Shown in pieces: positions 50,092 to 58,813 of a stretch of DNA of 64,000 nt (position 1 is the stretch's first letter; every line of letters starts with the position of its first letter). Position numbers and translations under genes: made by a program. Source of the DNA: Intrasporangium calvum DSM 43043 (lineage in GTDB: Bacteria; Actinomycetota; Actinomycetes; Actinomycetales; Dermatophilaceae). The stretch spans positions 3,472,001-3,536,000 of the forward strand of contig NC_014830.1 in assembly GCF_000184685.1 (NCBI RefSeq), written 5' to 3'. Under the pieces are notes generated by a model that saw nothing but the letters and a program-made list of their open reading frames with translations, made no database searches and was not told the origin of the DNA.

Positions 50092-50480
50092 TGGCCTCCA
50101 TGACCGGCCGAGCCCTGCGCCCCGGATCCGCCTCGGGCGCGCTGCTCGTCCTCGACGAGCCGCTCTCCTTCTGGGGCGGCAGCGACCTGGCCGGGACGAT
50201 CATCGACACCCACCACCCGCAGCATGGCCAGTCGTTCGCGGGACGGGTCCTCGCGATGCGCAGCGGTCGCGGGTCGAGCTCCAGCTCCTACGTCCTCGCC
50301 GAGCAGCTGCGCCGCGGCACCGGACCGCTCGCCATCGTGCTGGCCGAGCCCGACGCCATCATCGTGCTGGGCGCCCTCGTGGCCCACGAGCTCTACGGGC
50401 ACTCGGTGCCCGTCGTGCTCGTCCCGCCGGACGAGCTCGCGCGACTCCGGACCGGCGACGTCGTCGAGGTCTGCGCCTGA
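50091..50480 (+). CDS. AcnX-type dehydratase, small (swivel, DUF126) subunit
   Basis: 129 residues. L-D-E-P-L-S-F-W-G-G, I-D-x-x-H-P-Q-H-G-Q and G-R-G-S-S-S-S-S-Y are the swivel-domain boxes. The start codon shares one base with the large-subunit stop (TGATG), so the two are made together. It ends the hydroxyproline cluster. Confidence 0.85.
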   Translation: MASMTGRALRPGSASGALLVLDEPLSFWGGSDLAGTIIDTHHPQHGQSFAGRVLAMRSGRGSSSSSYVLAEQLRRGTGPLAIVLAEPDAIIVLGALVAHELYGHSVPVVLVPPDELARLRTGDVVEVCA

Positions 50481-50505
50481 GCCCGCCCGGTCGCGGTGCG
50501 CGTCC

Positions 50506-51009
50506 CTACTCCACCGGATCCCGGAGCGGCAGGTACATCACGTGCAGGCCGACGAGCCCACGTTCCGCGTCGTCGAAGGCCTGCGGGACCGTGCCGATGA
50601 TCCGGAATCCGAGCCGCTGCCACAGCCGGACAGCGCCCGCATTGGTCTCGACGACGGCGTTGTACTGCATCGCGTGGAAGCCGGACGAACGCGCCCACTC
50701 GACGACGTGGCGAGCGAGGGCGAGGCCGATGCCCTCGCCCTGGCGGTCCGGGTCGACCATGAAGGAGGCGGTCGCGACGTGGGAGCCGCGGCCGGGACGG
50801 TTCGGGCCCATCTTCGCCGAGCCGACGACGACTCCGTCGATCGTGGCGACGACGGTGCGCCAGGGCGCGGGCTCGAGCCAGTAGGCCTGCGCCTGCTCCG
50901 AGCTCTGGTCAGGCGGGAGGGCATAGGTGCGGCCCTCGTCGGAGATCCGGGAGTAGAACGGGTAGATGTGCGGCCAGTCGGCCTCGTTCGCCTCGCGGAT
51001 CTCCAGCAT
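50506..51009 (-). CDS. GNAT family N-acetyltransferase
   Basis: 167 residues. V-D-P-D-R-Q-G-E-G-I-G-L-A-L-A is the acetyl-CoA motif A (R/Q-x-x-G-x-G/A), followed by N-x-G-A-V-R-L-W and L-G-F-R-I-I-G-T-V-P. Phosphinothricin/L-amino-acid acetyltransferase-like in overall pattern. Convergent with the AcnX genes, no operon partner. Substrate unknown. Confidence 0.82.
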   Translation of the reverse strand: MLEIREANEADWPHIYPFYSRISDEGRTYALPPDQSSEQAQAYWLEPAPWRTVVATIDGVVVGSAKMGPNRPGRGSHVATASFMVDPDRQGEGIGLALARHVVEWARSSGFHAMQYNAVVETNAGAVRLWQRLGFRIIGTVPQAFDDAERGLVGLHVMYLPLRDPVE

Positions 51010-51079
51010 GAGCCCAAGCGTAGGCGGGCCCGCGGCCCACGGGACCGGGCGGAGTCGTCGTGAGACCCCGACCGCCTGG

Positions 51080-51475
51080 TCAGTCGAGGAGCAGGGTGAG
51101 CCCGGCCCCGACGAGCCAGACGTCCTTGGCGAGGGCGGTGCCCGCCTGCGTCGGACGGATGCTGCCCTCCTGCCGCATCCCCGGAGTCTGCAGGTAGACG
51201 CTGAGCAGGCCGCCGCCGAAGGCGGTGAGGGCTGCGCCCGCCATGCGTGACGGCACGAACGGCGCCAGGAGGGCGATCCCGAGCGCCATCTCGGCGCGGG
51301 AGAGCAGCTGCGCGAACTCGGTCGCGTCCATCTCCTTGAGGGACCCGGGCAACGTCACCGACGCCATGCCGTGCAGCCCCTCGGCGGCTTCACCCTGAAG
51401 GCCGCGCTTGCCGAGACCGGAGTTGAGGATGAAGGCGCCCGTCGCCAGGCGCAGGGGCAGGTGACTCAGTTTCAT
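51080..51475 (-). CDS. DoxX-like small membrane protein
   Basis: 131 residues with four hydrophobic stretches and the early L-P-L-R-L-A-T-G-A-F-I-L-N-S-G-L-G-K pattern of DoxX/DUF4267-type proteins. ATG 51475 is preceded by a weak ribosome site. Monocistronic. Function not known beyond redox-linked membrane roles of relatives. Confidence 0.7.
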   Translation of the reverse strand: MKLSHLPLRLATGAFILNSGLGKRGLQGEAAEGLHGMASVTLPGSLKEMDATEFAQLLSRAEMALGIALLAPFVPSRMAGAALTAFGGGLLSVYLQTPGMRQEGSIRPTQAGTALAKDVWLVGAGLTLLLD

Positions 51476-51569
51476 ATCTGCCTAGTTACCCGAGTCTCGG
51501 CCAGATACACCCCTGAGGCTCGCGGGCCGGTGCGGTACCTTCTGTTCGACTTCGTGACAAAGGATCCCA

Positions 51570-53582
51570 GTGCGCCTTGCTTCTCGCCTGCTCGCGGCCC
51601 TGCTCGTGATCGGTTCCCTCGTGGCAGGTCCCCTGGCCGCGGAGCCCGCCGGTGCAGGGGAGCCCACCGACCCCCTCGTCGTCGTCCTGCCACCTGAGTC
51701 CGTGGTGCCTGCGACTGCGACCCCGGTCGTGCACGGGCCCTTCGACATGGTGGTGGAGGTGAGCGGTGCCGGGTCCGAGGACGTGGTGCTGATACCGCAA
51801 CTGCCTTCGTGGTGGATCAGCTCTCCCCAGGCAACGCCGAAGACGATCCCGGGCGGGTCTTGCCTGGTCACCTGCCGCGTCTCCTGGCGCATCGACCCCG
51901 CGGCACAGACAGCGCCGTGGTATGCAGGCGTCGCGGGTCTGGGCGTCATTGCCACCATGGGGGACCGCTCGATCCAGACCTACGGCGCCGCCGCGGACTA
52001 CCGGCCCCTCGTTCAGCCGACCTGGGTGACGCAGCTCAGCGGCGACGCGACCGACAACACGGTGGCCAACTCGTCGGGCGTGTTCGACACCGGCGGCGAG
52101 GTCGGGTTCGCCGGCATCAGCGGCCGGGGCGGCGGCGAGCGGATCCAGGTGTCGGCCATCCCGTACGGCAGCGACCTGTCGGCCCCGCGACTCGCCCCGG
52201 TTGACGCCAGCTGGGGCCCCGATACCGATGAGTGGGGCTACTCCACCGGTCGAGCCCGGATCGACACGTCCGGGCTTCCGGAGGGGGTCTACCGCGTCGT
52301 CGCCCAGGCCCACGACGGGGCCGGTCACTGGAGCTTCGCCACACCCTCGGACCTGATCGTGGTCCACAGCCCCTTGGTCACGCTCGACATGAGCGGTCCG
52401 ACGGTCGTGGCTACCGGCCGCGAGACGACGGCCACGGTGACGGTCCGGGGCCTCCGCTCGCCGCAGACCCGTCCCGGCACGGTTCGCCTCACGGTGGGCG
52501 GCGTCGAGCACGTCGTTCCAGCCGACACGTCCGACTGGTACGTCCCCGCCGGCCCGAACCAGCCCGCGAGCCGACCCCTGCCCGTGCCCACGAAGGGGCT
52601 GCCCGTGGGTCGGACCGTGGTTGACGTCGAGGTCCGCGACGTCAACGGCGCAGTCCTGGGGACCGCGTCGACGTCGTTCGAGATCGTCGACTTCAAGGAG
52701 ACGGTCAGCATCCCCAGGTTCGTCGTCGGCACAAGCAGCTCCGTGCGCCTCCGCGCGACCGCGCCCACCGGGACGACCCTGCTCCAGTGCCACGTGCGGC
52801 TGTTGCCACCGCTCCTGTCCAGTCCGTTCTGGAACCTGTGCCCCGGACCGAACGCCACCAGTGTTGACGCCCTCCGGCTGATCGTTCCGTCCAACGCCGG
52901 GACCGGCCTGCTCGAACTCGACATCCTGGGCCACGACGGCGTCCTCGGCCCGCAGCGGAACTTCCCCGTCACGGTCTACGCGAAGCGAACGGCCTCCCTC
53001 GCCGCCCCGGGACGCGCCACCTGGGGCACGACGCAGACGGCCAAGGTGACCGTGCTCGACGAGAAGACGATCGGCGTGCGCAGTGCCGCCGGCTCAGGCC
53101 TCACCGTCACGCTGCAGCTGAAGAAGGCCGGCACCTCGACGTGGGCGACAATCGCCACCGGGACCACCGGCTCAGCCGGCACCGCGGCGATCCGCTACAG
53201 CCACAAGGCGACCGGTCGACTCCGCGCGCTGGTCAAGGGAGCCGTGCCCGGCACCACGGTGCGGACGCCAGAACGATCGACCACCTCGGTCGCCAGGGTC
53301 TCGTGGTCCTCTTTGCCGACGTCAGCCCGCGCCGGCTCCCTCGTCACGGCAGCCGTCTACGCACGGCCCTACGTGCAGGGCGCCGTCGTCCGGTTCCAGG
53401 CCCGCAAGGTCGGCACCTCGACCTGGAGGACGTATGCCACCGGCAACGTCGCCAGCACCAGTTACGCGAAGACCTCCGCGCGGCTCTGGTCGAAGGGCAC
53501 CTGGGAGGTGCGCATCCAGCGCGTGGGAACCACCCTGCAGGCGACCGGCTACAGCGCCGTGCGCCGTATCTCCATCACCTGA
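51570..53582 (+). CDS. Large secreted protein with Ig-like repeats, function unknown
   Basis: 670 residues. It has a signal peptide (basic start, hydrophobic core, A-G-A before about residue 30). The middle is rich in Val, Thr, Pro and Gly beta-strand-like segments. At least two related C-terminal modules contain K-x-G-T-S-T-W-x-T-x-A-T-G (near 515 and 610), an arrangement common in actinobacterial surface proteins. No catalytic motif. GTG start. Not linked to the neighbours. Confidence 0.7.
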   Translation: MRLASRLLAALLVIGSLVAGPLAAEPAGAGEPTDPLVVVLPPESVVPATATPVVHGPFDMVVEVSGAGSEDVVLIPQLPSWWISSPQATPKTIPGGSCLVTCRVSWRIDPAAQTAPWYAGVAGLGVIATMGDRSIQTYGAAADYRPLVQPTWVTQLSGDATDNTVANSSGVFDTGGEVGFAGISGRGGGERIQVSAIPYGSDLSAPRLAPVDASWGPDTDEWGYSTGRARIDTSGLPEGVYRVVAQAHDGAGHWSFATPSDLIVVHSPLVTLDMSGPTVVATGRETTATVTVRGLRSPQTRPGTVRLTVGGVEHVVPADTSDWYVPAGPNQPASRPLPVPTKGLPVGRTVVDVEVRDVNGAVLGTASTSFEIVDFKETVSIPRFVVGTSSSVRLRATAPTGTTLLQCHVRLLPPLLSSPFWNLCPGPNATSVDALRLIVPSNAGTGLLELDILGHDGVLGPQRNFPVTVYAKRTASLAAPGRATWGTTQTAKVTVLDEKTIGVRSAAGSGLTVTLQLKKAGTSTWATIATGTTGSAGTAAIRYSHKATGRLRALVKGAVPGTTVRTPERSTTSVARVSWSSLPTSARAGSLVTAAVYARPYVQGAVVRFQARKVGTSTWRTYATGNVASTSYAKTSARLWSKGTWEVRIQRVGTTLQATGYSAVRRISIT

Positions 53583-53670
53583 CGGGTCCACCGGGGATCG
53601 CTGCCCGGACGTGTCTGCGAGGCGGTCGGGGCGGCTCGATAGGCTTCCGAGGACGGAGAGGAGCGGCGCC

Positions 53671-54027
53671 ATGGCCGACTACGACGTCCGCATGATCGTC
53701 CTTTCGACGGACGACCTGGACGACTCGATCGCGTTCTACCGCGACACCTTGGGGTTCGAGCTCAAGTTCCGCGACGGGACGCACTTCGCCGCACTCGACG
53801 GGGGGACCGTGACGCTCGCCCTGGCGACGGCGCTGGACCACCCGATCCCCGGCAAGGTCGCGGTCGGGATCAGGACCGACGACGTCGACGCAGCCGCGAA
53901 GGCGGTCGAGGACAACGGCGGCGCGATCCTTCGCGCGCCCTACGACGACGCCTACGAGCGCCGCGCCGTCGTCTACGACCACATGGGCAACGGCCTCGTC
54001 TTCTACAGTCCCCTGCCCAAGCCCTGA
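53671..54027 (+). CDS. VOC-fold (glyoxalase/bleomycin-resistance-like) protein
   Basis: 118 residues: S-T-D-D-L-D-D-S-I-A-F-Y-R-D-T-L-G-F at the start and D-H-M-G-N-G-L-V-F-Y at the end, one VOC domain of two beta-alpha-beta-beta-beta units. ATG 53671 follows GGAGAGGAG. The open frame upstream overlaps the previous gene in another frame and is not used. Function unassigned. Confidence 0.8.
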   Translation: MADYDVRMIVLSTDDLDDSIAFYRDTLGFELKFRDGTHFAALDGGTVTLALATALDHPIPGKVAVGIRTDDVDAAAKAVEDNGGAILRAPYDDAYERRAVVYDHMGNGLVFYSPLPKP

Positions 54028-54072
54028 CACCCAGCCACGGCAGGTCGCCGCGCCTCGCGCGCAAGTGAGCTG

Positions 54073-54096
54073 AGCGGCATACGGCCGGATGCCGCT
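54073..54096. repeat. REP-like palindrome, short copy
   Basis: AGCGGCAT and ATGCCGCT arms around ACGGCCGG, followed by GGGCTCGCTCCC. It is related to the long copy at 35180-35293 and the copy at 58749-58780. Confidence 0.6.
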
Positions 54097-54226
54097 GGGC
54101 TCGCTCCCGCTTGCGCCTTCCCTTCACATCACCTTCACGGACGCTTCACAGGCCGGGTCAACACTGGTGCCATCGGTCCGCCCGGGCGACGCCCACCAGC
54201 GGGTCGCACCGCGAAGCGAGGACGAG

Positions 54227-55225
54227 ATGGCGACGAACCCGACTGCCGTGAAGGGCCCCACCGACACGAGCCCGCATCCCGTACGCAGGCCCACGGCATA
54301 CCAGCGCCGGATGAGATCGATCACCGGGCTGCATCGGCGACGCCGCCTGGTCCAGCTGGCCGTCGTCGCCCTCATCACCGCGATGGCGGTCCGGCACCAG
54401 CTCGAGTCGGCGACCGACGCCCCTTCGGTCGACGCCCTGTGCCCGTTCGGCGCCCTCGAGACCATGTGGACGTGGGTGACGACCGGCGCCTTCATCTCCA
54501 AGATCCACCCCTCCAACCTCGTCATCGGAATCGGTCTCCTCGCCGCCGTCCTCGTCGCGGGCAGCGCCTTCTGCGGCTGGATCTGTCCGTTCGGCGCGAT
54601 CCAGGACGCGCTGCACTGGGTCAAGCGCAGGCTGCGCATCCCCACGGTCACCGTCCCGCCCCGACTCGACCGGGTCCTGCGTCACGGCCGCTTCGTCGTC
54701 TTCGGCGTCGTCCTCGTCGCGAGCGCCACCACCCTGAAGCTGTGGTTCGCCGACTACGACCCCTACCTCACCCTGTTCGGCCTCTCGTGGGCCTTCGAGC
54801 CCGACCTCGCGGCGATGTGGCCAGCACTCGCGATCCTGCTCGGCGTTCTCGCCGTGTCGATGCTCGTCGAGCGCGCCTTCTGCCGCTATCTCTGCCCCTT
54901 GGGCGGCGCCCTCAGCATCCTCGGCCGCCTCAGCATCCTGCGCATCCACCGCAGCGCCTCCGCCTGCACCGACTGCGACCTCTGCACCAAGCCGTGCCCC
55001 GTCGGCATCGACGTGGCCAAGGCGGCTCCCGTCGTCAGCGCCGACTGCATCGGCTGCCTCGAGTGCGTCGCGACGTGCCCCAAGGCCGGCGCCCTCGAGG
55101 TGACCGCGGCGCCACCGTGGGCGCACCTGCGCAAGCGGCTCGACGCGACGGTCCCACCCGGGCCGCTGCCGGTGACCATCAACCGTCGGCGACCGGCGAG
55201 CCAACGGGCGGGGGCGAACCGATGA
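54227..55225 (+). CDS. Polyferredoxin-type membrane protein (NapH/YccM-like 4Fe-4S)
   Basis: 332 residues. The N-terminus is hydrophilic; several hydrophobic segments follow. Membrane-proximal Cys pairs occur in F-C-G-W-I-C-P and F-C-R-Y-L-C-P. Two ferredoxin clusters come next: C-T-D-C-D-L-C-T-K-P-C-P and C-I-G-C-L-E-C-V-A-T-C-P. ATG 54227 follows GCGAGGACG; the earlier frame covers a REP-like repeat. Proteins of this kind pass electrons across the membrane in nitrate/nitrous-oxide systems and others. No nap or nos genes are nearby, so the electron partner is unknown; the overlapping next gene is the only candidate. Confidence 0.82.
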   Translation: MATNPTAVKGPTDTSPHPVRRPTAYQRRMRSITGLHRRRRLVQLAVVALITAMAVRHQLESATDAPSVDALCPFGALETMWTWVTTGAFISKIHPSNLVIGIGLLAAVLVAGSAFCGWICPFGAIQDALHWVKRRLRIPTVTVPPRLDRVLRHGRFVVFGVVLVASATTLKLWFADYDPYLTLFGLSWAFEPDLAAMWPALAILLGVLAVSMLVERAFCRYLCPLGGALSILGRLSILRIHRSASACTDCDLCTKPCPVGIDVAKAAPVVSADCIGCLECVATCPKAGALEVTAAPPWAHLRKRLDATVPPGPLPVTINRRRPASQRAGANR

Positions 55226-55908
55226 GGAGGACGAGCCGCTGGCTGCTGCCGGCCCTGTCGCTGATCCTGTTCTTCGGCGCCATCGGCGTCGCGCAGGCGG
55301 CCGGGTGGTGGGTGACGAGCGGGCGCGAGCCCATCGCCGCTGGTGCGATGACCGCCGACGACCTCAAGGGCTGGATGACCCTGCAGCAGGCAGCGGACGG
55401 CCTCGCCGTGCCGGTCGACGAGCTCGTCGTCCTCCTGGGGGCGCCGGCCGGAGCGGGGGTCGGACCCGGCACAGCGTTCAGCGAGGTCGAGGCGCTGGTG
55501 CCCGGCTTCGAGCTGACCACCTACCGCGAGACCGTCCGCGCGCACCTTGGCACCGGAGCCGCCGATGTCCCGGCGGTGGCCCAGCCGACGACCGCGGCAG
55601 GGGCGTCGACACCGCCGCCCAGTCCGTCGCCGATCTCCACGACCCACGTCCCGAGCAGCACGCCGACGGGAACGTCGACCGGCTCACCCACCGGGACGCC
55701 CGCCGGCACACCGACGGATGGGATCCGGGGCTCGATGACGATTCGCGAGGCGGCCGCGGCCACCGGTGTCGCCGTCGACCGGCTACTGGCCGAGGCCCGG
55801 CTGCCCGCCGACCTCGACCCGGACCTGCCCCTGCGCCAGATCCAGGACGTCGTCGAGGGTTTCGAGATCCAGACGCTACGTGACGCGGCCGCGTCGTTGA
55901 CTCGGTGA
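55222..55908 (+). CDS. Membrane-anchored protein with two repeats, partner of the polyferredoxin
   Basis: 228 residues. One N-terminal hydrophobic segment (about 8-27) is followed by a repeat from M-T-L-Q-Q-A-A-D-G-L-A-V-P to V-P-G-F-E-L-T-T-Y, a Pro/Thr/Ser linker, and a second repeat from M-T-I-R-E-A-A-A-A-T-G-V-A-V to V-E-G-F-E-I-Q-T-L. The repeats resemble each other more than any family I recall. ATGA overlap with the previous gene. It is likely extracytoplasmic. A tandem repeat begins inside its stop codon region. Confidence 0.65.
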   Translation: MRRTSRWLLPALSLILFFGAIGVAQAAGWWVTSGREPIAAGAMTADDLKGWMTLQQAADGLAVPVDELVVLLGAPAGAGVGPGTAFSEVEALVPGFELTTYRETVRAHLGTGAADVPAVAQPTTAAGASTPPPSPSPISTTHVPSSTPTGTSTGSPTGTPAGTPTDGIRGSMTIREAAAATGVAVDRLLAEARLPADLDPDLPLRQIQDVVEGFEIQTLRDAAASLTR

Positions 55909-55950
55909 CGTTGACTCGGTGACGTTGGCTCGGTGACGTTGGCTCGGTGA
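55895..55950 (+). repeat. Four tandem 14-bp repeats across the stop codon
   Basis: Units at 55895, 55909, 55923 and 55937 (CGTTGACTCGGTGA or CGTTGGCTCGGTGA), then a partial fifth. The first unit ends exactly with the stop of the preceding gene, so the repeats look like duplication of its 3' end. Confidence 0.8.
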
Positions 55951-55977
55951 CGTTGACGACGTCCTACCCGGCGGCGG

Positions 55978-56433
55978 TCAGTCGGACGAGGGCGGCAGCC
56001 GACCCCGCGTCGACTTCAGGTCGCCCCGGCGCTTCTTCGCATCGAGCCGTCGGGACTGCGAGCCGCGGGTGGGCCGCGTCTTGCGCCGCGCCGGAGCCGG
56101 TGGGGCGAGCGCCTCGACGAGCAGGTCGCGCAGCCGCTCCCGGACGGCGGCGCGGTTCCGGTTCTGCGACCGGTACTCCGAGCCGACGAGCCGGATCCGG
56201 CCGGCGACGAGCCGGTCGGAGAGGCGCTCGAGCAGCCGCTCCCGCTGCGCCGCGGTGAAGGCGACGCTCGCGCCGGGGTCGAAGAGCAGCTCCACCCGGC
56301 TGTCCGTGGTGTTGACGCCCTGGCCTCCCGGCCCGCTGGACCGGCTGAACCGTTCGACGAGCTCCGCGGCCGGGATGACGACCTCGCCGAGGCCGGGCGC
56401 CCGGAGCACGAGGTCCTTGCCGGGTTCGGTCAC
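55978..56433 (-). CDS. arfB: Alternative ribosome-rescue factor ArfB (peptidyl-tRNA hydrolase)
   Basis: 151 residues. The GGQ motif lies in S-S-G-P-G-G-Q-G-V-N (about 32-41), and a basic C-terminal tail (R-R-K-T-R-P-T-R, K-K-R-R-G-D) enters the mRNA channel in ArfB. GTG 56433 is preferred over the longer frame because GGAGGAGGATG precedes it. Monocistronic, divergent from the MpaB-type gene by 34 bases. Confidence 0.87.
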   Translation of the reverse strand: MTEPGKDLVLRAPGLGEVVIPAAELVERFSRSSGPGGQGVNTTDSRVELLFDPGASVAFTAAQRERLLERLSDRLVAGRIRLVGSEYRSQNRNRAAVRERLRDLLVEALAPPAPARRKTRPTRGSQSRRLDAKKRRGDLKSTRGRLPPSSD

Positions 56434-56467
56434 CCGCTCATCCTCCTCCTCCACGTACGGTGGGCAC

Positions 56468-57331
56468 GTGAACGCCGAAAGTGCCACCCGACTGGTGCAG
56501 CGCCGCCTCGGCCTCGCCCTGCGGGACCGCGTCGCCGGCGAGGACGCTCCCGAGCGCGCCCAGCGGATCTGGGGCAAGCCGGGCGAGCGGTGGTTCACCC
56601 CGGACGACCCGATCTGGCGCGTCCACGAGGACGCCTCCATGTTCGCCGGCGGCATCGCCTCCCTGCTCCTGCAGTCGCTCCATCCCCTGGCCATGGCCGG
56701 AGTGGCCGGGCACAGCGGCTACAAGAGCGACGCATGGGGCCGTCTGCAGCGGACCAGCCACTACATCGCGACGACGACCTACGGGACGATCGAGGACGCC
56801 GAGGCCGCGATCGCCCGGGTTCGCGAGATCCATGAGCGGGTCCGCGGTCGCGACGATCTCGGGCGGCCCTACCGCGCCAGCGACCCGCACCTGCTCCTCT
56901 GGGTCCACGTCGCCGAGATCCACTCCTTCCTGCGCGCGCACCAGACCTTCGGGGCCAGACCGCTGAGCCCGCGCGAGACCGACCGCTACGTCGAGCAGAC
57001 CGGCGTGGCCGCCCGCCGGCTCGGCGTGACCCACCCGCCCACCGATGCCCTCGGCCTGCAGCGGGTGCTCGACTCCTACCGGCCGGAGCTCGAGGCGACC
57101 CCGGCGGCCCTCGAGGCGGCCCGGTTCCTCCTGCTGCATCCGCCCCTGCCCCTCCTCGCGCGGGCCGGCTACGGGACCCTCGCCTCCGGGGGCGTGTCCC
57201 TGCTGCCGGACTGGGCGCGGACCATGCTGCGGATCCCCGTGCCGGGTCCGGTCGCGCGCCATGTCGCGCACCCGCTGGGGCAGCTCGGCACGGCCGCGGT
57301 CCGCTGGGGCATGGCCGGTGTCACGGCGTAG
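56468..57331 (+). CDS. Oxygenase MpaB-type protein (DUF2236)
   Basis: 287 residues. S-L-H-P-L-A-M-A-G-V-A-G-H-S (His ligand box), D-P-H-L-L-L-W-V-H and H-S-F-L-R-A-H-Q-T-F are the heme-binding boxes of the rubber-oxygenase/MpaB family. The GTG at 56468 has GGTGGG upstream; the longer frame is antisense to arfB. Substrate unknown. After it, 57332-57479 has nothing recognisable. Confidence 0.8.
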   Translation: MNAESATRLVQRRLGLALRDRVAGEDAPERAQRIWGKPGERWFTPDDPIWRVHEDASMFAGGIASLLLQSLHPLAMAGVAGHSGYKSDAWGRLQRTSHYIATTTYGTIEDAEAAIARVREIHERVRGRDDLGRPYRASDPHLLLWVHVAEIHSFLRAHQTFGARPLSPRETDRYVEQTGVAARRLGVTHPPTDALGLQRVLDSYRPELEATPAALEAARFLLLHPPLPLLARAGYGTLASGGVSLLPDWARTMLRIPVPGPVARHVAHPLGQLGTAAVRWGMAGVTA

Positions 57332-57479
57332 CGGCCCGGTAAGGGGACGGTTGACGCACCTTCCCCGAGGCTGAGACTCGTCCCCAGCACGAAACCCTGA
57401 CCGCCGCGCCCGGCAGCTGCGTCATCAGTCCCAGCCGAGCGGGCAGCAGCCCATCCAGCCGCCCCCGCCTCGCCGGTGC

Positions 57480-58712
57480 TCAATCCACGTTGAGGCGGTA
57501 GCCCTTCTCGCGGAGCGCCGCGGTCACCGCGTCCGCATGCTCCCGCCCCTTCGTCTCGAGCGTCACGCCGATCTCGACCTCCTGGACGGTGAGCGCCCGG
57601 ACCGTCCGGGAGTGGGCGACGTCGACGACGTTGGCATCGAGCCGCGCGCAGTCGGCCAGCAGCGCGGCCAACGACCCCGGCCGGTCCGGCACCCGGAACT
57701 TCAGCTCGAGGTAGCGGCCGCCGGCGGCCATGCCGTGCCGGATGATCCGGAGCAGCAGGAGCGGGTCGATGTTGCCGCCGGAGAGCACCGCGACGACCGG
57801 CCCCTCCACCTCGCCCGCGGCCGAGCGGTCGAGCAACCAGGCAGCCGCGGCGGCCCCGGCCGGTTCGACGACGAGCTTGGCCCGCTCGAGCAGGAAGAGC
57901 AGCGCCCGGGCGAGCGAGTCCTCGGAGACGGTCTCGACGGAGTCGACGTACTGCTGGATCACCGCGAACGGCACGTCCCCGGGGCGACCGACGGCGATCC
58001 CGTCCGCCATCGTCACCATCGTCGACAACGCCACCGGGTGCCCGGCCGCCAAGGACGCCGGGTAGGCCGCCGCCCCCGCTGCCTGGACCCCGACGATCCG
58101 GACGTCCGGCCGGAGGGCCCGCACCACGGTGCTGATGCCGGCCAGCAGGCCCCCGCCGCCCACGCTGACCACGACGGTCTTCACATCAGGACACTGCTCG
58201 AGGATCTCGAGACCGCAGCTGCCCTGTCCCGCAACGATGTCCGGGTGGTCGAACGGGTGGATGAGCACCGCGCCGGTCTCGTCGGCGAACTCCTGGGCCG
58301 CGACGAGACACTCGTCGATCGTCGTCCCGAGCTGCTCGACGTCGGCGCCGTAGCCCTGCGTCGCGAGCAGCTTGGGCATCGCCGCCCCGAGCGGCATGTA
58401 GACCTTGGCGCGGATCCCCAGCATCGACGCCGCGAGCGCCACACCCTGGGCGTGGTTGCCGGCGGACGCGGCCACGACCCCGGCCCGCTTCTCCTCCTCG
58501 GACAGCCGCGCCATCCGCGTGTAGGCGCCCCGGATCTTGAACGAGCCGGCCCGCTGGAGGTTCTCGCACTTGAGCTGGACCGTGGCCCCGACCCGTTCGC
58601 TGAGCCCGCGGCTGTACTCGAGCGGGGTCGGCCGGACGATGCCGTCGAGGAGCGCCCGGGCGGCGCGCACGTCGTCGATCGTCACCGGGGGTAGCTGGTC
58701 CACGAACGCCAC
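57480..58712 (-). CDS. ilvA: Threonine ammonia-lyase with ACT domain
   Basis: 410 residues. PLP Lys59 (G-S-F-K-I-R-G), the phosphate loop S-V-G-G-G-G-L-L, and S-A-G-N-H-A-Q. The last about 75 residues form one ACT-type domain (E-L-K-F-R-V-P-D-R-P-G-S), the length of the catabolic/short biosynthetic class. Converts threonine or serine to a 2-oxo acid and ammonia. Monocistronic, next to a REP-like repeat. Confidence 0.88.
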   Translation of the reverse strand: MAFVDQLPPVTIDDVRAARALLDGIVRPTPLEYSRGLSERVGATVQLKCENLQRAGSFKIRGAYTRMARLSEEEKRAGVVAASAGNHAQGVALAASMLGIRAKVYMPLGAAMPKLLATQGYGADVEQLGTTIDECLVAAQEFADETGAVLIHPFDHPDIVAGQGSCGLEILEQCPDVKTVVVSVGGGGLLAGISTVVRALRPDVRIVGVQAAGAAAYPASLAAGHPVALSTMVTMADGIAVGRPGDVPFAVIQQYVDSVETVSEDSLARALLFLLERAKLVVEPAGAAAAAWLLDRSAAGEVEGPVVAVLSGGNIDPLLLLRIIRHGMAAGGRYLELKFRVPDRPGSLAALLADCARLDANVVDVAHSRTVRALTVQEVEIGVTLETKGREHADAVTAALREKGYRLNVD

Positions 58713-58748
58713 GCTACGCCTCGGGTGCCGTGGGCACCCGGCTCAGCT

Positions 58749-58780
58749 CAGCGGCATACGACATCTGCCGTATGCCGCTG
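58749..58780. repeat. REP-like palindrome, medium copy
   Basis: CAGCGGCATACG (58749-58760) and CGTATGCCGCTG (58769-58780), loop of eight. Placed between ilvA and malQ, where it may also stop transcription from malQ. Confidence 0.65.
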
Positions 58781-58813
58781 GGCTCGCTCCCCGACGAAAG
58801 GCGGGGCCCGCTC

